DNA of 64,000 nt from Sulfuritalea sp. (GTDB lineage: Bacteria > Pseudomonadota > Gammaproteobacteria > Burkholderiales > Rhodocyclaceae): the NCBI GenBank assembly GCA_016710465.1, contig JADJVS010000015.1:404637-468636 (forward strand). Reading direction: 5' to 3'. Below, piece by piece: positions 27,181 to 37,360 of this stretch. Numbering within the stretch: the first letter of the stretch is position 1; the number at the start of each line of letters is the position of its first letter. Position numbers and translations under genes: made by a program. The notes beneath the pieces were generated by a model. That model was given only the letters and a program-made list of their open reading frames with translations. It was not told where the DNA came from and did not search any database.

Positions 27181-28353
27181 ATGAAGCGACGCGATTTCCT
27201 CGGCGGCATCTCGGCGGCGGGACTGCTTGGCTTGATGCCCGGCCTGTTGCCGGCCGTGGCGCTGGCGGCGGGGGCATCGCCTTACCGGCGGCTGCTGATC
27301 CTGGTCGAGCTCAAGGGCGGCAACGATGGGCTCAATACCGTGGTGCCCTACACCGACCCGAACTATTACGCGCTGCGGCCGCGCATAGCCATCCCTGCCG
27401 GCGAGGTGCTGCCGCTGGGCGAGGGCCATGGCCTGCATCCCGCGCTGCAGCCGCTGTTGCCGCTGTGGCAGGCGCGCGAACTGGCGGTGATCCACGGCCT
27501 CGGCTACCCGAAGCCGAACCTGTCGCATTTTCGCTCGATCGAGATCTGGGACACGGCATCCCGCAGCGACGAATACCTGCAACAGGGCTGGCTGGCACGC
27601 AGCTTCCTCGGCCGGCCGCTGCCGGCGGGCTTTGCCGCCGATGCCGTGGTGGTCGGCAGCCAGGACATGGGGCCGTTCAGCGGTGGCGGACGCGTCGTCG
27701 CCCTCAGCAATCCCGAGCAGTTCGCCTGCCTGGCGCGCCTGGCGCAGGAAGGCGGCGGCCGGGGCAGCGGGGCGCTGGCGCACATCCGCCGCGTTGAGTC
27801 CGACATTGTTTCCGCTGCGACGAAACTCAGTGCCCCGGCTTCCGGTTTTGCCCTGCGCAGCGAGTTTCCCCAGTCTGGCTTCGGCACGGCCGTGCGCACG
27901 GCCTGCCAGGTGCTGGGCAGCGGCGCCGAAGTGGCCGTGCTGCGCCTGAGCCTCGCTGGCTTCGACACCCACCAGAACCAGCCCGGCGTCCATGCCAGGT
28001 TGCTCGGGCAGCTTGCCGAGGGCCTTGCCGCCTTGCGTTCGGCGCTGATCGAACTCACACTCTGGGATCGCACGCTGGTGCTGAGCTACGCCGAGTTCGG
28101 CCGGCGCCCCAGGGAGAACCAGAGCAATGGCACCGACCATGGCACCGCCAATGTCCATTTCGCGCTCGGCGGTGCCGTGCGCGGCGGGCTTTACGGCGAA
28201 GCGCCGGACCTCGCGCGCCTCGATGCCGACGGCAACCTCGCGCACACCGTCGATTTCCGCCGCCTGTATGCCACAGTGCTGGAGCGCTGGTGGGGCATGG
28301 AATCCGCTTCCGTGCTGGGGGCTCGCTTCGAGCCTCTGGCCTTTGTAGTCTGA
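27181..28353 (+). CDS. DUF1501 family protein with Tat signal
   Basis: A 390-residue protein with a twin-arginine signal (MKRRDFLGGISAAGLLGL) that suggests folded export. The mature part resembles alkaline-phosphatase-superfamily DUF1501: VELKGGNDGLNTVVPY, a FDTHQNQ segment and SYAEFGRRP with GTDHGTAN near the C-terminus. It is the partner of DUF1800. The start at 27181 is preferred because the longer frame is antisense to nothing but runs through the DUF1800 gene. Confidence 0.9.
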   Translation: MKRRDFLGGISAAGLLGLMPGLLPAVALAAGASPYRRLLILVELKGGNDGLNTVVPYTDPNYYALRPRIAIPAGEVLPLGEGHGLHPALQPLLPLWQARELAVIHGLGYPKPNLSHFRSIEIWDTASRSDEYLQQGWLARSFLGRPLPAGFAADAVVVGSQDMGPFSGGGRVVALSNPEQFACLARLAQEGGGRGSGALAHIRRVESDIVSAATKLSAPASGFALRSEFPQSGFGTAVRTACQVLGSGAEVAVLRLSLAGFDTHQNQPGVHARLLGQLAEGLAALRSALIELTLWDRTLVLSYAEFGRRPRENQSNGTDHGTANVHFALGGAVRGGLYGEAPDLARLDADGNLAHTVDFRRLYATVLERWWGMESASVLGARFEPLAFVV

Positions 28354-28384
28354 ACCCGTGTCACCCACTCAAGGAGCAAGACCC

Positions 28385-28740
28385 ATGAAACTTCGTTATC
28401 TTGTTGTTGCATCGATGCTGTCGCTCGGCCTCTCGGCAAGTTTTGCCCAATCGCCCGCATCCGGACCCGGGCATGGGGCCCGGCATGGGGGCCGCGCGGC
28501 CGCGCGGAGGAGCGTGAGAAGCGCTGCCAGGCCAACCCGGAGCGCTGCGCCAAGATGAAGGAAAAGCGGGAAAAGCGCCGTGAGGAGCATCAGGCCAAGC
28601 GCGCCGAACTGCGCAAGCTCTGCGAGACCGACGCCAAGGCCTGCGAGGCGAAGAAGGCGCAGATTCGCGAGAACGTGGAGAAGCGGCGCGAGGCGCGCAA
28701 GGAGCGGCGCGAGAACCGGCCGCCTCCGGGCGTCAAATAG
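28385..28740 (+). pseudogene. Frameshifted small secreted cysteine/charged-repeat protein
   Basis: The first part (28385-28558) has a clear signal peptide, MKLRYLVVASMLSLGLSASF, but then turns to unlikely arginine/alanine sequence. A different frame shows EEREKRCQANPERCAKMKEK from about 28499 and stays open to 28740 with a lysine/glutamate/arginine helix. Together they look like one gene with a one-base deletion (or two-base insertion) in the GC-rich GGGCATGGGGCCCGGCATGG section. It may be a real mutation or a sequencing error. The DUF1800/DUF1501 genes lie directly upstream. Confidence 0.7.
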
Positions 28741-28960
28741 CCGGCGGCGTCTCTTCAGGCGTCGGGTCGCGCAGCAGCAGCCACATCAGGCGCAGGCCGA
28801 TCACCACGTTGCCGATGGCGAACACGGCGATGAGGATGGAGGCCGGCGTGCCGAGCGTGTAGCTGCGCACCACCCAGGCCAGCAGGGTCGACAGCAGGTT
28901 CACCGCGATCATCAGCCAGAAGGCGGGATTGCGCGGCTGCCAGAGGCGGCCGAGCTTCAC
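28733..28960 (-). CDS. Small two-helix membrane protein
   Basis: A 75-residue protein with two transmembrane helices (about 11-30 and 39-60) and a charged C-terminus. The start is GTG at 28960 because it overlaps the stop of the Lrp-type regulator by four bases (GTGA). It overlaps the frameshifted gene on the other strand by eight bases. Function unknown. Confidence 0.65.
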   Translation of the reverse strand: MKLGRLWQPRNPAFWLMIAVNLLSTLLAWVVRSYTLGTPASILIAVFAIGNVVIGLRLMWLLLRDPTPEETPPAI

Positions 28961-29484
28961 GCCGCGCTGCCGGCGTAGCGCACCTGCCGGCGTGTCCGCG
29001 CCGGCTGGGTGAGGTGTTCGAGCGGCAGGACATGCGACTGCTTGAGCTTTTGCAGCGCGATCAGGGTCTTGACCTGGGCGACGCCGGGCAGGCGCAGGAC
29101 CTGTTTCATCATCAGCTCCGAAAAAGCCGGCAGGTCGGACGCGACGATGCGCAACAGGTAATCCGCCTCGCCGCTGACGGAATGGCATTCGAGCACCTGG
29201 GGGAGATCGCCCACCGCGCGCTCGAATGCGTCGGACTGCGCCTTGCCGTGCCGCTCGAGCACGACCTGGGCGAAGGCGGTGACGCCGAGGCCGATGGCCT
29301 CGGGATCGAGCAGGGCGGCATGGCCGGCAATGATGCCGGCCTCGGACAGGCGCGTCAGGCGGCGGCTGACCTGCGAGGCCGACAGATGCACGGCCTCGCC
29401 CAGCGTGGCATTGGTGGCGAGCCCGTCGCGCTGCACGGCGTCGAGCAGGGCGAGGTCATGGCGATCGATGGTGATTGCTTGCAT
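28957..29484 (-). CDS. Lrp/AsnC-family transcriptional regulator
   Basis: A 175-residue regulator with an N-terminal winged helix-turn-helix (LGEAVHLSASQVSRRLTRLS) and a C-terminal RAM ligand-binding domain (VVLERHGKAQSDAFERAV onward). Lrp/AsnC proteins respond to amino acids. It is divergent from the phenylpyruvate-decarboxylase-like gene and probably controls it. ATG 29484 lies seven bases from a TTTAAT box, so the mRNA may be leaderless. Confidence 0.9.
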   Translation of the reverse strand: MQAITIDRHDLALLDAVQRDGLATNATLGEAVHLSASQVSRRLTRLSEAGIIAGHAALLDPEAIGLGVTAFAQVVLERHGKAQSDAFERAVGDLPQVLECHSVSGEADYLLRIVASDLPAFSELMMKQVLRLPGVAQVKTLIALQKLKQSHVLPLEHLTQPARTRRQVRYAGSAA

Positions 29485-29491
29485 TGAACTA

Positions 29492-29520
29492 ATTAAATGT
29501 GCACGGGACGTGCATATTAT
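29492..29520. promoter_or_regulatory. Divergent promoter with a palindromic operator
   Basis: TGTGCACG-GGA-CGTGCATA (29498-29516) is a near-perfect inverted repeat. It overlaps TATTAT (29515-29520), a possible -10 for the decarboxylase gene, and abuts ATTAAA (29492-29497), which is TTTAAT, a -10 for the regulator on the other strand. A dimeric Lrp-type protein bound here would control both genes. Confidence 0.55.
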
Positions 29521-29606
29521 CGCCTTTTTTACGGCAAAAGCGAACACATCGTGGGCTGGTGGTGCGCGACAATACGGCATCTGCCCAGCCGAAGGAAGCT
29601 CCCGCC

Positions 29607-31229
29607 ATGAACCTCGTCGAATCCCTGCTCCACGCCCTCAAGGATCATGGTGCGCGCCAGATCTTCGGCATCCCGGGCGATTTCGCCCTGCCGTATTTCC
29701 GCATCATCGAACAGTCGAAGATATTGCCGCTGTACACGCTGTCGCATGAGCCGGCGGTGGGCTTCGCTGCGGACGCGGCCTCGCGCGCCCATCAGGGTTT
29801 GGGCGTGGCGGCCGTGACCTATGGCGCCGGGGCGCTCAACATGGTCAATGCCGTGGCCGCCGCCTATGCCGAGAAGTCGCCGCTGGTGGTGCTCTCCGGC
29901 GGGCCGGGCAAGGGCGAGTCGCGCTCCGGCCTGTTGCTGCACCATCAGGCCAAGACCCTGGATTCGCAGTTCCAGATGTTCCGCGAGATCACCTGCGACC
30001 AGGTCCGCCTTGACGACGCGGCGCGCGCGCCGGCCGACATCGCCCGTGTGCTGGCCAGCGCCTTGCGCAATTCCGAGCCGGTGTATATCGAGATTCCGCG
30101 CGACATGGTGAATCAGCCCTGCGCGCCGGTGCTGCCGGCCGCCGCGCCGGAAATCGACGCCGAGGCCCTTGCGGCCTGCGTCGACGAGATCCTGGCGCGC
30201 CTGGCGCAGGCGGCCTCGCCAGTGCTGATGGCCGGCGTCGAGGTGCGGCGCTATGCCCTGGAAGACAAGGTGGCGACGCTTTCGCGCCGCCTCGGCCTGC
30301 CGGTGGTGACCAGCTTCATGGGCCGCGGCCTGCTCGCCGAGCACAATGCGCCCCTGGTCGGCACCTACATGGGCGTCGCCGGCCTGCCGGAAATCATGCG
30401 CCTGGTCGAGGAATCGGATGCCCTGTTCCTGCTCGGCGAGATCGTCTGCGACACCAATTTTGCCGTTTCGGAAACCCGGATCGACTTGCGCAAGGCCATA
30501 CAGGCGTTGGACGGACGCGTCACCCTCGGCTACCACGTCTATCCGCAACTGCCGCTGGCGGCGCTGGTCGACGCGCTGCTGGCGCGCGTCGGCGAAGGCG
30601 AAGAGCCCTTCGCCGTGACGCGTCCGGTCTATCCGCATGGCATGATGGCGGACGACGCGACGATCACGCCGACCGACATCGCCACGGCGGTGAATGACCT
30701 GATGGCCGCCCACGGCAAGCTGCCGATCGCCGCCGACATGGGCGACTGCCTGTTTACCGCCATGGAAATCGAACATACGGCGCTGGTCGCGCCCGGCTAT
30801 TACGCCACCATGGGCTACGGCGTGCCGGCCGGCCTTGGCTTGCAGGCCGCGACCGGGCAGCGGCCGCTGATCCTGGTCGGCGACGGCGCTTTCCAGATGA
30901 CCGGTTGGGAGCTCGGCAACTGCCGGCGCTACGGCTGGGACCCGATCGTGCTGCTGTTCAACAACGCCAGTTGGGAAATGCTGCGCACCTTCCAGCCCGA
31001 GTCGGGTTTCAACGATCTGGGCGATTGGGGCTATGCGGCGATGGCGGCGGGTATGGGCGGCGACGGAGTGCGCGTCAGCACCCGCGCCGAGCTCAAGGCC
31101 GCTCTGGACAAGGCCGTGGCGACGCGCGGCCGCTTTCAGTTGATCGAGGTGATGATCCCGCGCGGGGTACTGTCATCGACGCTGCAGCGTTTCGTCGCCG
31201 GGGTGAAGCGATTGAGTGCCGGCAGATAA
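29607..31229 (+). CDS. ipdC: ThDP-dependent phenylpyruvate/indolepyruvate decarboxylase
   Basis: A 540-residue thiamine-diphosphate enzyme closely resembling Azospirillum phenylpyruvate decarboxylase over its whole length as I remember it: FGIPGDFALPYF and TLSHEPAVGFAADA (catalytic Glu48), a middle domain, then VGDGAFQMTGWEL and LLFNNASWEMLRTFQPESG with the ThDP/Mg motif. It would convert phenylpyruvate (or indolepyruvate) to the aldehyde. ATG 29607 follows a GAAGGA ribosome site. The Lrp-type regulator is divergent. The aldehyde could be used by the AOR complex at 45 kb. Confidence 0.88.
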   Translation: MNLVESLLHALKDHGARQIFGIPGDFALPYFRIIEQSKILPLYTLSHEPAVGFAADAASRAHQGLGVAAVTYGAGALNMVNAVAAAYAEKSPLVVLSGGPGKGESRSGLLLHHQAKTLDSQFQMFREITCDQVRLDDAARAPADIARVLASALRNSEPVYIEIPRDMVNQPCAPVLPAAAPEIDAEALAACVDEILARLAQAASPVLMAGVEVRRYALEDKVATLSRRLGLPVVTSFMGRGLLAEHNAPLVGTYMGVAGLPEIMRLVEESDALFLLGEIVCDTNFAVSETRIDLRKAIQALDGRVTLGYHVYPQLPLAALVDALLARVGEGEEPFAVTRPVYPHGMMADDATITPTDIATAVNDLMAAHGKLPIAADMGDCLFTAMEIEHTALVAPGYYATMGYGVPAGLGLQAATGQRPLILVGDGAFQMTGWELGNCRRYGWDPIVLLFNNASWEMLRTFQPESGFNDLGDWGYAAMAAGMGGDGVRVSTRAELKAALDKAVATRGRFQLIEVMIPRGVLSSTLQRFVAGVKRLSAGR

Positions 31230-31280
31230 CTGCGGTAAGTACGGCGTGCCGGCGCATGCGAAATGCCTTAGGCTGGCGAC

Positions 31281-32129
31281 ATGTTGATTGGACTGTCGCG
31301 CGTTTGCAGCCTGCTGGCTATCCTCTGGTTTTGGGTGGCGGCACCCGCGCTTGCTGTCGACGGCAACGCGCTGGCCTTGGAGGCGCCACGCGTTGTGGCC
31401 GCCCTGGAGCAGGGACTGGCCGCTGAACTCGGCACCGGGCTGCGGCGAAATCCGGAGCTTGCCCTCGCGCTGTACTGCGATGCCGGCGGCCTGGGCAGCC
31501 CCGAGGGCTTCTTCCGTGTTGGCCGGGTCTTGGCGATCGGTCCGCGCCATCTGCGCAATCCGGCCCTGGCCAATGCGTATTTCGCGCTCGCCGCGCGGTT
31601 GGGCCATGCTGCCGCGATCGATGCCTTCGACCCGGGCATCGAGAGTGCGGCACTCGAGGAGGCGTGCGGCGGCTTTGCCGCCGGGCTGGAGAAGCAGGGC
31701 TTTGATCTCGAAGGCTATATCTCGGGCCTTTCACCGGCACGTCGTCGCATTGCCGATCTGATCCGGCGGCACGCGGCGCGTAGCGGCGTCGACGAGCGTA
31801 TTGCCCTCGCCGTGGCCCTGGCGGAATCGAACCTGAATGCCCAGGCCGTATCGCCAAAAAACGCCCAGGGCGTGATGCAACTGATCCTCGCCACCCAGGA
31901 ACGCTTTGGGGTCAAGGATGGCTTTGATCCCGAAGCCAATGTGCGGGGCGGCCTGGCCTATCTGCAGTGGCTCAAGCAGCGTTTCGACGGCGATTGGGGG
32001 CTGGTGGTCGCCGCTTACAACGCCGGCGAGGGCGCGGTGGATCGCCACCGGGGGATTCCACCCTACCGCGAGACCCGTGACTACGTGCGGCGGGTACTTT
32101 TTTTCGCCGGCCTTGCGCCCTCGCTATGA
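31281..32129 (+). CDS. Lytic transglycosylase (SLT domain)
   Basis: A 282-residue secreted protein with a signal peptide (cleavage near PALAVDG), a middle region of unknown fold and a C-terminal SLT domain. The catalytic glutamate is E182 in ALAESNLNAQAVSP; the motifs GVMQLI and VVAAYNAGEGAV complete the lysozyme-like fold. It would cut peptidoglycan to anhydro-muropeptides, the type of product NagZ recycles. Confidence 0.9.
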   Translation: MLIGLSRVCSLLAILWFWVAAPALAVDGNALALEAPRVVAALEQGLAAELGTGLRRNPELALALYCDAGGLGSPEGFFRVGRVLAIGPRHLRNPALANAYFALAARLGHAAAIDAFDPGIESAALEEACGGFAAGLEKQGFDLEGYISGLSPARRRIADLIRRHAARSGVDERIALAVALAESNLNAQAVSPKNAQGVMQLILATQERFGVKDGFDPEANVRGGLAYLQWLKQRFDGDWGLVVAAYNAGEGAVDRHRGIPPYRETRDYVRRVLFFAGLAPSL

Positions 32130-32202
32130 CGCTTCGCAATGTCGTACAAGCTTAAAATGATGGAATTGCCGAATTTGTGACTTGACTGAAAGTGCGTGCC
32201 TG

Positions 32203-32802
32203 ATGACCAAGTTCTATGTGTTTTGGGGTGGCTTCGCGATCGTACTGGTCGGGATAGTCATCACGCTGATCGGAAACTATCGCCGCGCCCTGGCGCGGGA
32301 GAATGCGGTCGAGGCGCGCCGTGCCGAGCTTGCGGCTGTGGTTCCCGCCGCCGCGCCGATGGGTGCTGCCGCTGGCGCCAGTGAGTCGTCGGCTGCTTTC
32401 GATCCGGCGGCGACGCGTATTTATTTGCGCCCCGAGCCGGTGGCCCCGGCTCACGAATTGACCGATCGCGCGGGGCCGGCGGGGCCTTTGCGCGGTACGC
32501 CGGTGCTGACCTGTCTGGGTGGCCGACAAAAGGGTCATCGCTATCCGATCGCCGGGATCGGCCTGAGCATCGGGCGCGCCGACGACAACGATGTAGTCAT
32601 CATCGATGGCCGGGTCTCGGCGCACCATGCCTGGATCGGCCTGGTGGATGGCAAGGTGGTCCTGCGCGACTACCAGTCGCTGAACGGCACCTTCATCAAT
32701 GCGCGGATGGACGATTCGGTAAGCGAGGCGGCCTTGATCGACGGTGACACGATTTTCTTCGGTGGGCACGGCGGCGACCAGTACCGCTTCGTCCTGGAAT
32801 AG
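32203..32802 (+). CDS. Membrane-anchored FHA-domain protein
   Basis: A 199-residue protein with one N-terminal transmembrane helix (about 3-25), an alanine/proline-rich linker and a C-terminal FHA domain (IGLSIGRADDNDVVI, then VSAHHAW and LNGTFIN). FHA domains bind phosphothreonine. A kinase is not adjacent. ATG 32203 is chosen; an in-frame TTG at 32182 would add seven residues. It converges on prfC. Confidence 0.85.
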   Translation: MTKFYVFWGGFAIVLVGIVITLIGNYRRALARENAVEARRAELAAVVPAAAPMGAAAGASESSAAFDPAATRIYLRPEPVAPAHELTDRAGPAGPLRGTPVLTCLGGRQKGHRYPIAGIGLSIGRADDNDVVIIDGRVSAHHAWIGLVDGKVVLRDYQSLNGTFINARMDDSVSEAALIDGDTIFFGGHGGDQYRFVLE

Positions 32803-32828
32803 CTCGCGCCGCGGCCTGCCGGGCTGCG

Positions 32829-34403
<1,575 letters not shown>

Positions 34404-34433
34404 GGTGGCGGCAGGCTGGGGGCGAAGGGCCGC

Positions 34434-34439
34434 GATTAT
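34434..34439 (-). promoter_or_regulatory. -10 box of prfC
   Basis: TATAAT on the minus strand, followed by CGCGGCC, about 30 bases upstream of the GTG start. A -35 box is not clear. Confidence 0.5.
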
Positions 34440-34457
34440 ACGGGTTGCGTGGGTCGG

Positions 34458-34480
34458 GAGTCGGCGCTGGCGACACGGTG
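34458..34480 (+). repeat. Dispersed GAGTCGGCGC repeat
   Basis: GAGTCGGCGCTGGCGACACG then GTG, between prfC and recJ. Nearly identical to the 20182 copy. Confidence 0.6.
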
Positions 34481-34534
34481 AATCCGCCGGCACGCGGGGG
34501 TGGGGGCCGGCACATGGCTGTGTCCAGCGCGGAT

Positions 34535-36253
34535 TCAGTGCGCCGCTTCGAAGTGCTCCAGCAGCAGTTGCACCGTCTGCGTGCCGTTCCATTCGTTGAT
34601 ATCGATTCGGAAGGCAGCCTCGATGCGGTTGGGCACACCGTTGGTCAATTCGTCGGCGCAATTGAAGCGGATGGCGTCGAAGCGCAGCCCGCCTTTTTGC
34701 AGCTTGAGCTTGAGGTGCTTGTCCTTGAGGATGCGCTGGTTCAGCACCTCGAAGCGGTCGGCGAACAGCGGCGCGGGAAAGCCCTGGCCCCATACCGCCT
34801 GCTGGATCATGCGTACCGCATCCAGCGAGTAGTAGCCGGATTCGAGCGCGCCATCGGTTTCCAGGGTGCGCGACAAATCCGCCGGCGCGAGCAGCTCGCC
34901 GCAGACCTGCTCGAAGGCGGCTTCGAAGCGCGGCAGTTCGCTTTCGCGCAACGTCAAACCGGCGGCGGCGGCGTGGCCACCGAAGCGCAGCAGCAGGTCG
35001 GGGTGGCGCTTGGCGACGAGGTCCAGCGCGTCGCGCAGGTGCAATCCGGAAATCGAGCGGCCCGAGCCCTTGAGTTCGCCGGCGTTGCCGCGCGCAAAGG
35101 CAAAGGTCGGACGATGCAGCTTTTCCTTGACGCGGCCGGCGAGGATACCGATCACACCCTGGTGCCAGGCGGGATCGTAAAGCGTCAGGCTGGCACGGCT
35201 TCCCGGATCGAGCGTAGCCAGCAGCAACTCGGCGTCCTCGCGCATGTCGGCCTCGATGCCGCGCCGCTCGCGATTGATGGCGTCGAGCTGCTGGGCAATG
35301 TTCATCGCGCGCGCCGCATCGTCGGTGATCAGGCACTCGATGCCAAGCGACATGTCGGCCAGACGGCCGGCGGCATTGAGGCGCGGACCGAGGGCGAAGC
35401 CGAGGTCGAAACCGGCGGCGCGCGCCGGTTCGCGCCCGGCGATGGCCAGCAAGGCCGCGAGCCCGGCCTGCATGCGTCCGCCGCGGATGCGCGCCAGGCC
35501 CTGGGCGACCAGGATGCGGTTGTTGCGATCCAGCGGCACCACGTCGGCCACCGTGCCCAGGGCGACGAGGTCGAGCAGGGCGGCGAGATTCGGTTCCGGC
35601 GCGGCGGCATAGGCGCCGCGCCGGCGCAGTTCGGCGCGGGTGGCCAGCATCAGGTAGAACATCACGCCGACGCCGGCCAAGGCCTTGCTCGGGAAGCGGC
35701 AGCCGGGCTGGTTGGGATTGACGATGGCGGCGGCAGCGGGCAATTCCTCGATGGTCTGGCTAGCCGGCAGGTGGTGGTCGGTGATCAGCGTGGCAATGCC
35801 CAGCCGTTTGAGTTCGGCAACGCCTTCAACGCTGGCGATACCGTTGTCCACCGTGATCACCAGGTGCGGATTTCGTGCCGCCGCCAGTTGCGCCACCTCC
35901 GGAGACAGTCCGTAGCCGAGCGTGAAGCGGTCGGGTACCAGGTAGTCCACCGTGGCACCCATCAGGCGCAGGGCGCGCAGCCCGACGGCGCAACCGGTAG
36001 CGCCGTCGCAGTCGTAGTCGGCGACGATCAGCAGGCGCTGCCTGGCGGCGATGGCATCGGCCAGCAGGGTCGCGGCTTCGCCCATGCCCTTGAGTTGCTC
36101 GGGCGGCAGCAAGGCACTATTGCGGGTATCGAGGTCGTCCATGCCGCGTATTCCGCGCGCGGCATACAGCCGCGCCAGCAGCGGGTGCACGCCCCCCTGT
36201 TCGAGCGTCCAGGCGGCCCGTGTCGGCACCTCGCGAACGGTGATGCGCGTCAC
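34535..36253 (-). CDS. recJ: Single-stranded-DNA exonuclease RecJ
   Basis: A 572-residue 5'-3' exonuclease of the DHH family for recombination and mismatch repair. Motifs: VADYDCDGATG, ITVDNG, LITDHHLP (DHH) and the DHHA1 region SGRSISGLHLRDAL with GGHAAAAG. The GTG start at 36253 overlaps the upstream stop (GTGA); it begins VTRITVREVP. Confidence 0.94.
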   Translation of the reverse strand: MTRITVREVPTRAAWTLEQGGVHPLLARLYAARGIRGMDDLDTRNSALLPPEQLKGMGEAATLLADAIAARQRLLIVADYDCDGATGCAVGLRALRLMGATVDYLVPDRFTLGYGLSPEVAQLAAARNPHLVITVDNGIASVEGVAELKRLGIATLITDHHLPASQTIEELPAAAAIVNPNQPGCRFPSKALAGVGVMFYLMLATRAELRRRGAYAAAPEPNLAALLDLVALGTVADVVPLDRNNRILVAQGLARIRGGRMQAGLAALLAIAGREPARAAGFDLGFALGPRLNAAGRLADMSLGIECLITDDAARAMNIAQQLDAINRERRGIEADMREDAELLLATLDPGSRASLTLYDPAWHQGVIGILAGRVKEKLHRPTFAFARGNAGELKGSGRSISGLHLRDALDLVAKRHPDLLLRFGGHAAAAGLTLRESELPRFEAAFEQVCGELLAPADLSRTLETDGALESGYYSLDAVRMIQQAVWGQGFPAPLFADRFEVLNQRILKDKHLKLKLQKGGLRFDAIRFNCADELTNGVPNRIEAAFRIDINEWNGTQTVQLLLEHFEAAH

Positions 36254-37260
36254 CTCGACTCCGTCGCGGCGAAGGCGTCCATCAGTGCGCGCGGCTTGCG
36301 CCAGAATTTCCACAAGTCGCTGCGTCGGATGACGAATTCGACGCTGTTGCGCTCGCCGGGGGCCAGCAGGCACAGCGCGTCGAGTTCGCCGCTGCGGATG
36401 GCCGCCAAGGCCGGCGCCAGCCAGGCGGCTTCCAGGCTGGCCAGCGCGTCGCGCCAGGCCAGCGCGTCACCCAGCTTGGCGGGCGCGGCGAGGTCGTCGA
36501 ACAATGCCAGGGTCGAGCTTCCCGGCGGTTTGAGGAAGCTGGAAGGCAGAAATTCCGAATCGATTCCCTGGGCCAGCGCGAGGCCGCGTATCACGGCATC
36601 GGATGACCAGACCGAATCCTGGCGGCAGGCCGTGCGCGCCGGCAGCCTGCCGCCGCCCCAGGGCCAGAGTGAATTGACCTGCGGCTTGCCGGCGGCTTCG
36701 CGCGCGCGGTTCACCGGGTGGGCATGCAGCACTATCTGCGCCTCGTTGAGGCAGTGCCGCCAGGGGGCATGGTCGGCGCTTGCCGGCAGCGGGGTCAATG
36801 CCTGCCCGAGTGCTTGCGACAAATCCTGGAAGGCGGGCGATGGCGCGGACAGCCGCAGGTTCCACGCATGGGCGTCAAGAACCCGGATGTCGCCGAGGGC
36901 GGCAAAAGTCGGCGCCAGTGCCACGGCGAGCGCCTCGGCTTCGGCGGTTTCCAGCGCCAGGCCGCGCGGATCGTCGAGCACCAGGCTGCGTTCCTCGAAG
37001 CGCAAGCGGACGGGATCGAGGCATAGCCAATCGTCGTCATCCGCCGGATGGCCGAATGCCAGGTGGCGCAAGGCGGCGGCGGGTAGGGGCGAGGCGACAC
37101 CCAGGGCATCGGCCAACCTGGTCACGGTGGCCACCCCTGGCCCGTGTCGCAGCCGACCGCGCCCGAGCAGCAGCGCGAAGGCCGGCAGCGACAAGTCGCC
37201 GGCAAGGTCGGAAAGCGCCTGGCGCGGCCAGATCAGTCCGGGTACGACGAGGGTGAGCAT
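36250..37260 (-). CDS. Phosphoglycerate-mutase-like protein (COG4255 type)
   Basis: A 336-residue protein of the uncharacterised bacterial group distantly related to cofactor-independent phosphoglycerate mutase. Recognisable segments are EAQIVLHAHPVNRAR, QVNSLWPWGGG and a terminal EFVIRRSDLWKFWR. It regularly precedes recJ in betaproteobacteria, and here the genes overlap by four bases. The function is not established; the catalytic serine and metal ligands of true mutases are not evident. Confidence 0.75.
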   Translation of the reverse strand: MLTLVVPGLIWPRQALSDLAGDLSLPAFALLLGRGRLRHGPGVATVTRLADALGVASPLPAAALRHLAFGHPADDDDWLCLDPVRLRFEERSLVLDDPRGLALETAEAEALAVALAPTFAALGDIRVLDAHAWNLRLSAPSPAFQDLSQALGQALTPLPASADHAPWRHCLNEAQIVLHAHPVNRAREAAGKPQVNSLWPWGGGRLPARTACRQDSVWSSDAVIRGLALAQGIDSEFLPSSFLKPPGSSTLALFDDLAAPAKLGDALAWRDALASLEAAWLAPALAAIRSGELDALCLLAPGERNSVEFVIRRSDLWKFWRKPRALMDAFAATESR

Positions 37261-37261
37261 G

Positions 37262-37358
37262 TCAGGGATCAGGAATCAGTGATCAGGGATCAGGAATCAG
37301 TATAAGTGTCCGGCGCATCGGTATAGTCTGATCCCTGACCACTGATCCCTGAATCCTG
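37262..37358. repeat. Direct and inverted repeats in a divergent promoter region
   Basis: A 19-base unit, TCAGGGATCAGGAATCAGT, occurs at 37262 and 37283 (period 21), and two TGATCCCTGA inverted copies lie at 37329-37358. The repeats frame the sequence TATAAG...TATAGT between the lolC and phosphoglycerate-mutase-like starts. The symmetric layout suggests a mobile palindrome or a bidirectional operator. Confidence 0.7.
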
Positions 37359-37360
37359 GC

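Noticed and set aside
28955..29188. Longer start for the small membrane protein at 28733
   Set aside because: The extension overlaps the Lrp-type gene and is arginine/proline-rich shadow sequence; the GTG at 28960 is coupled to the Lrp stop.
34445..37282. 945-residue plus-strand frame opposite recJ
   Set aside because: Antisense to recJ and the phosphoglycerate-mutase-like gene, low-complexity translation, no motifs.
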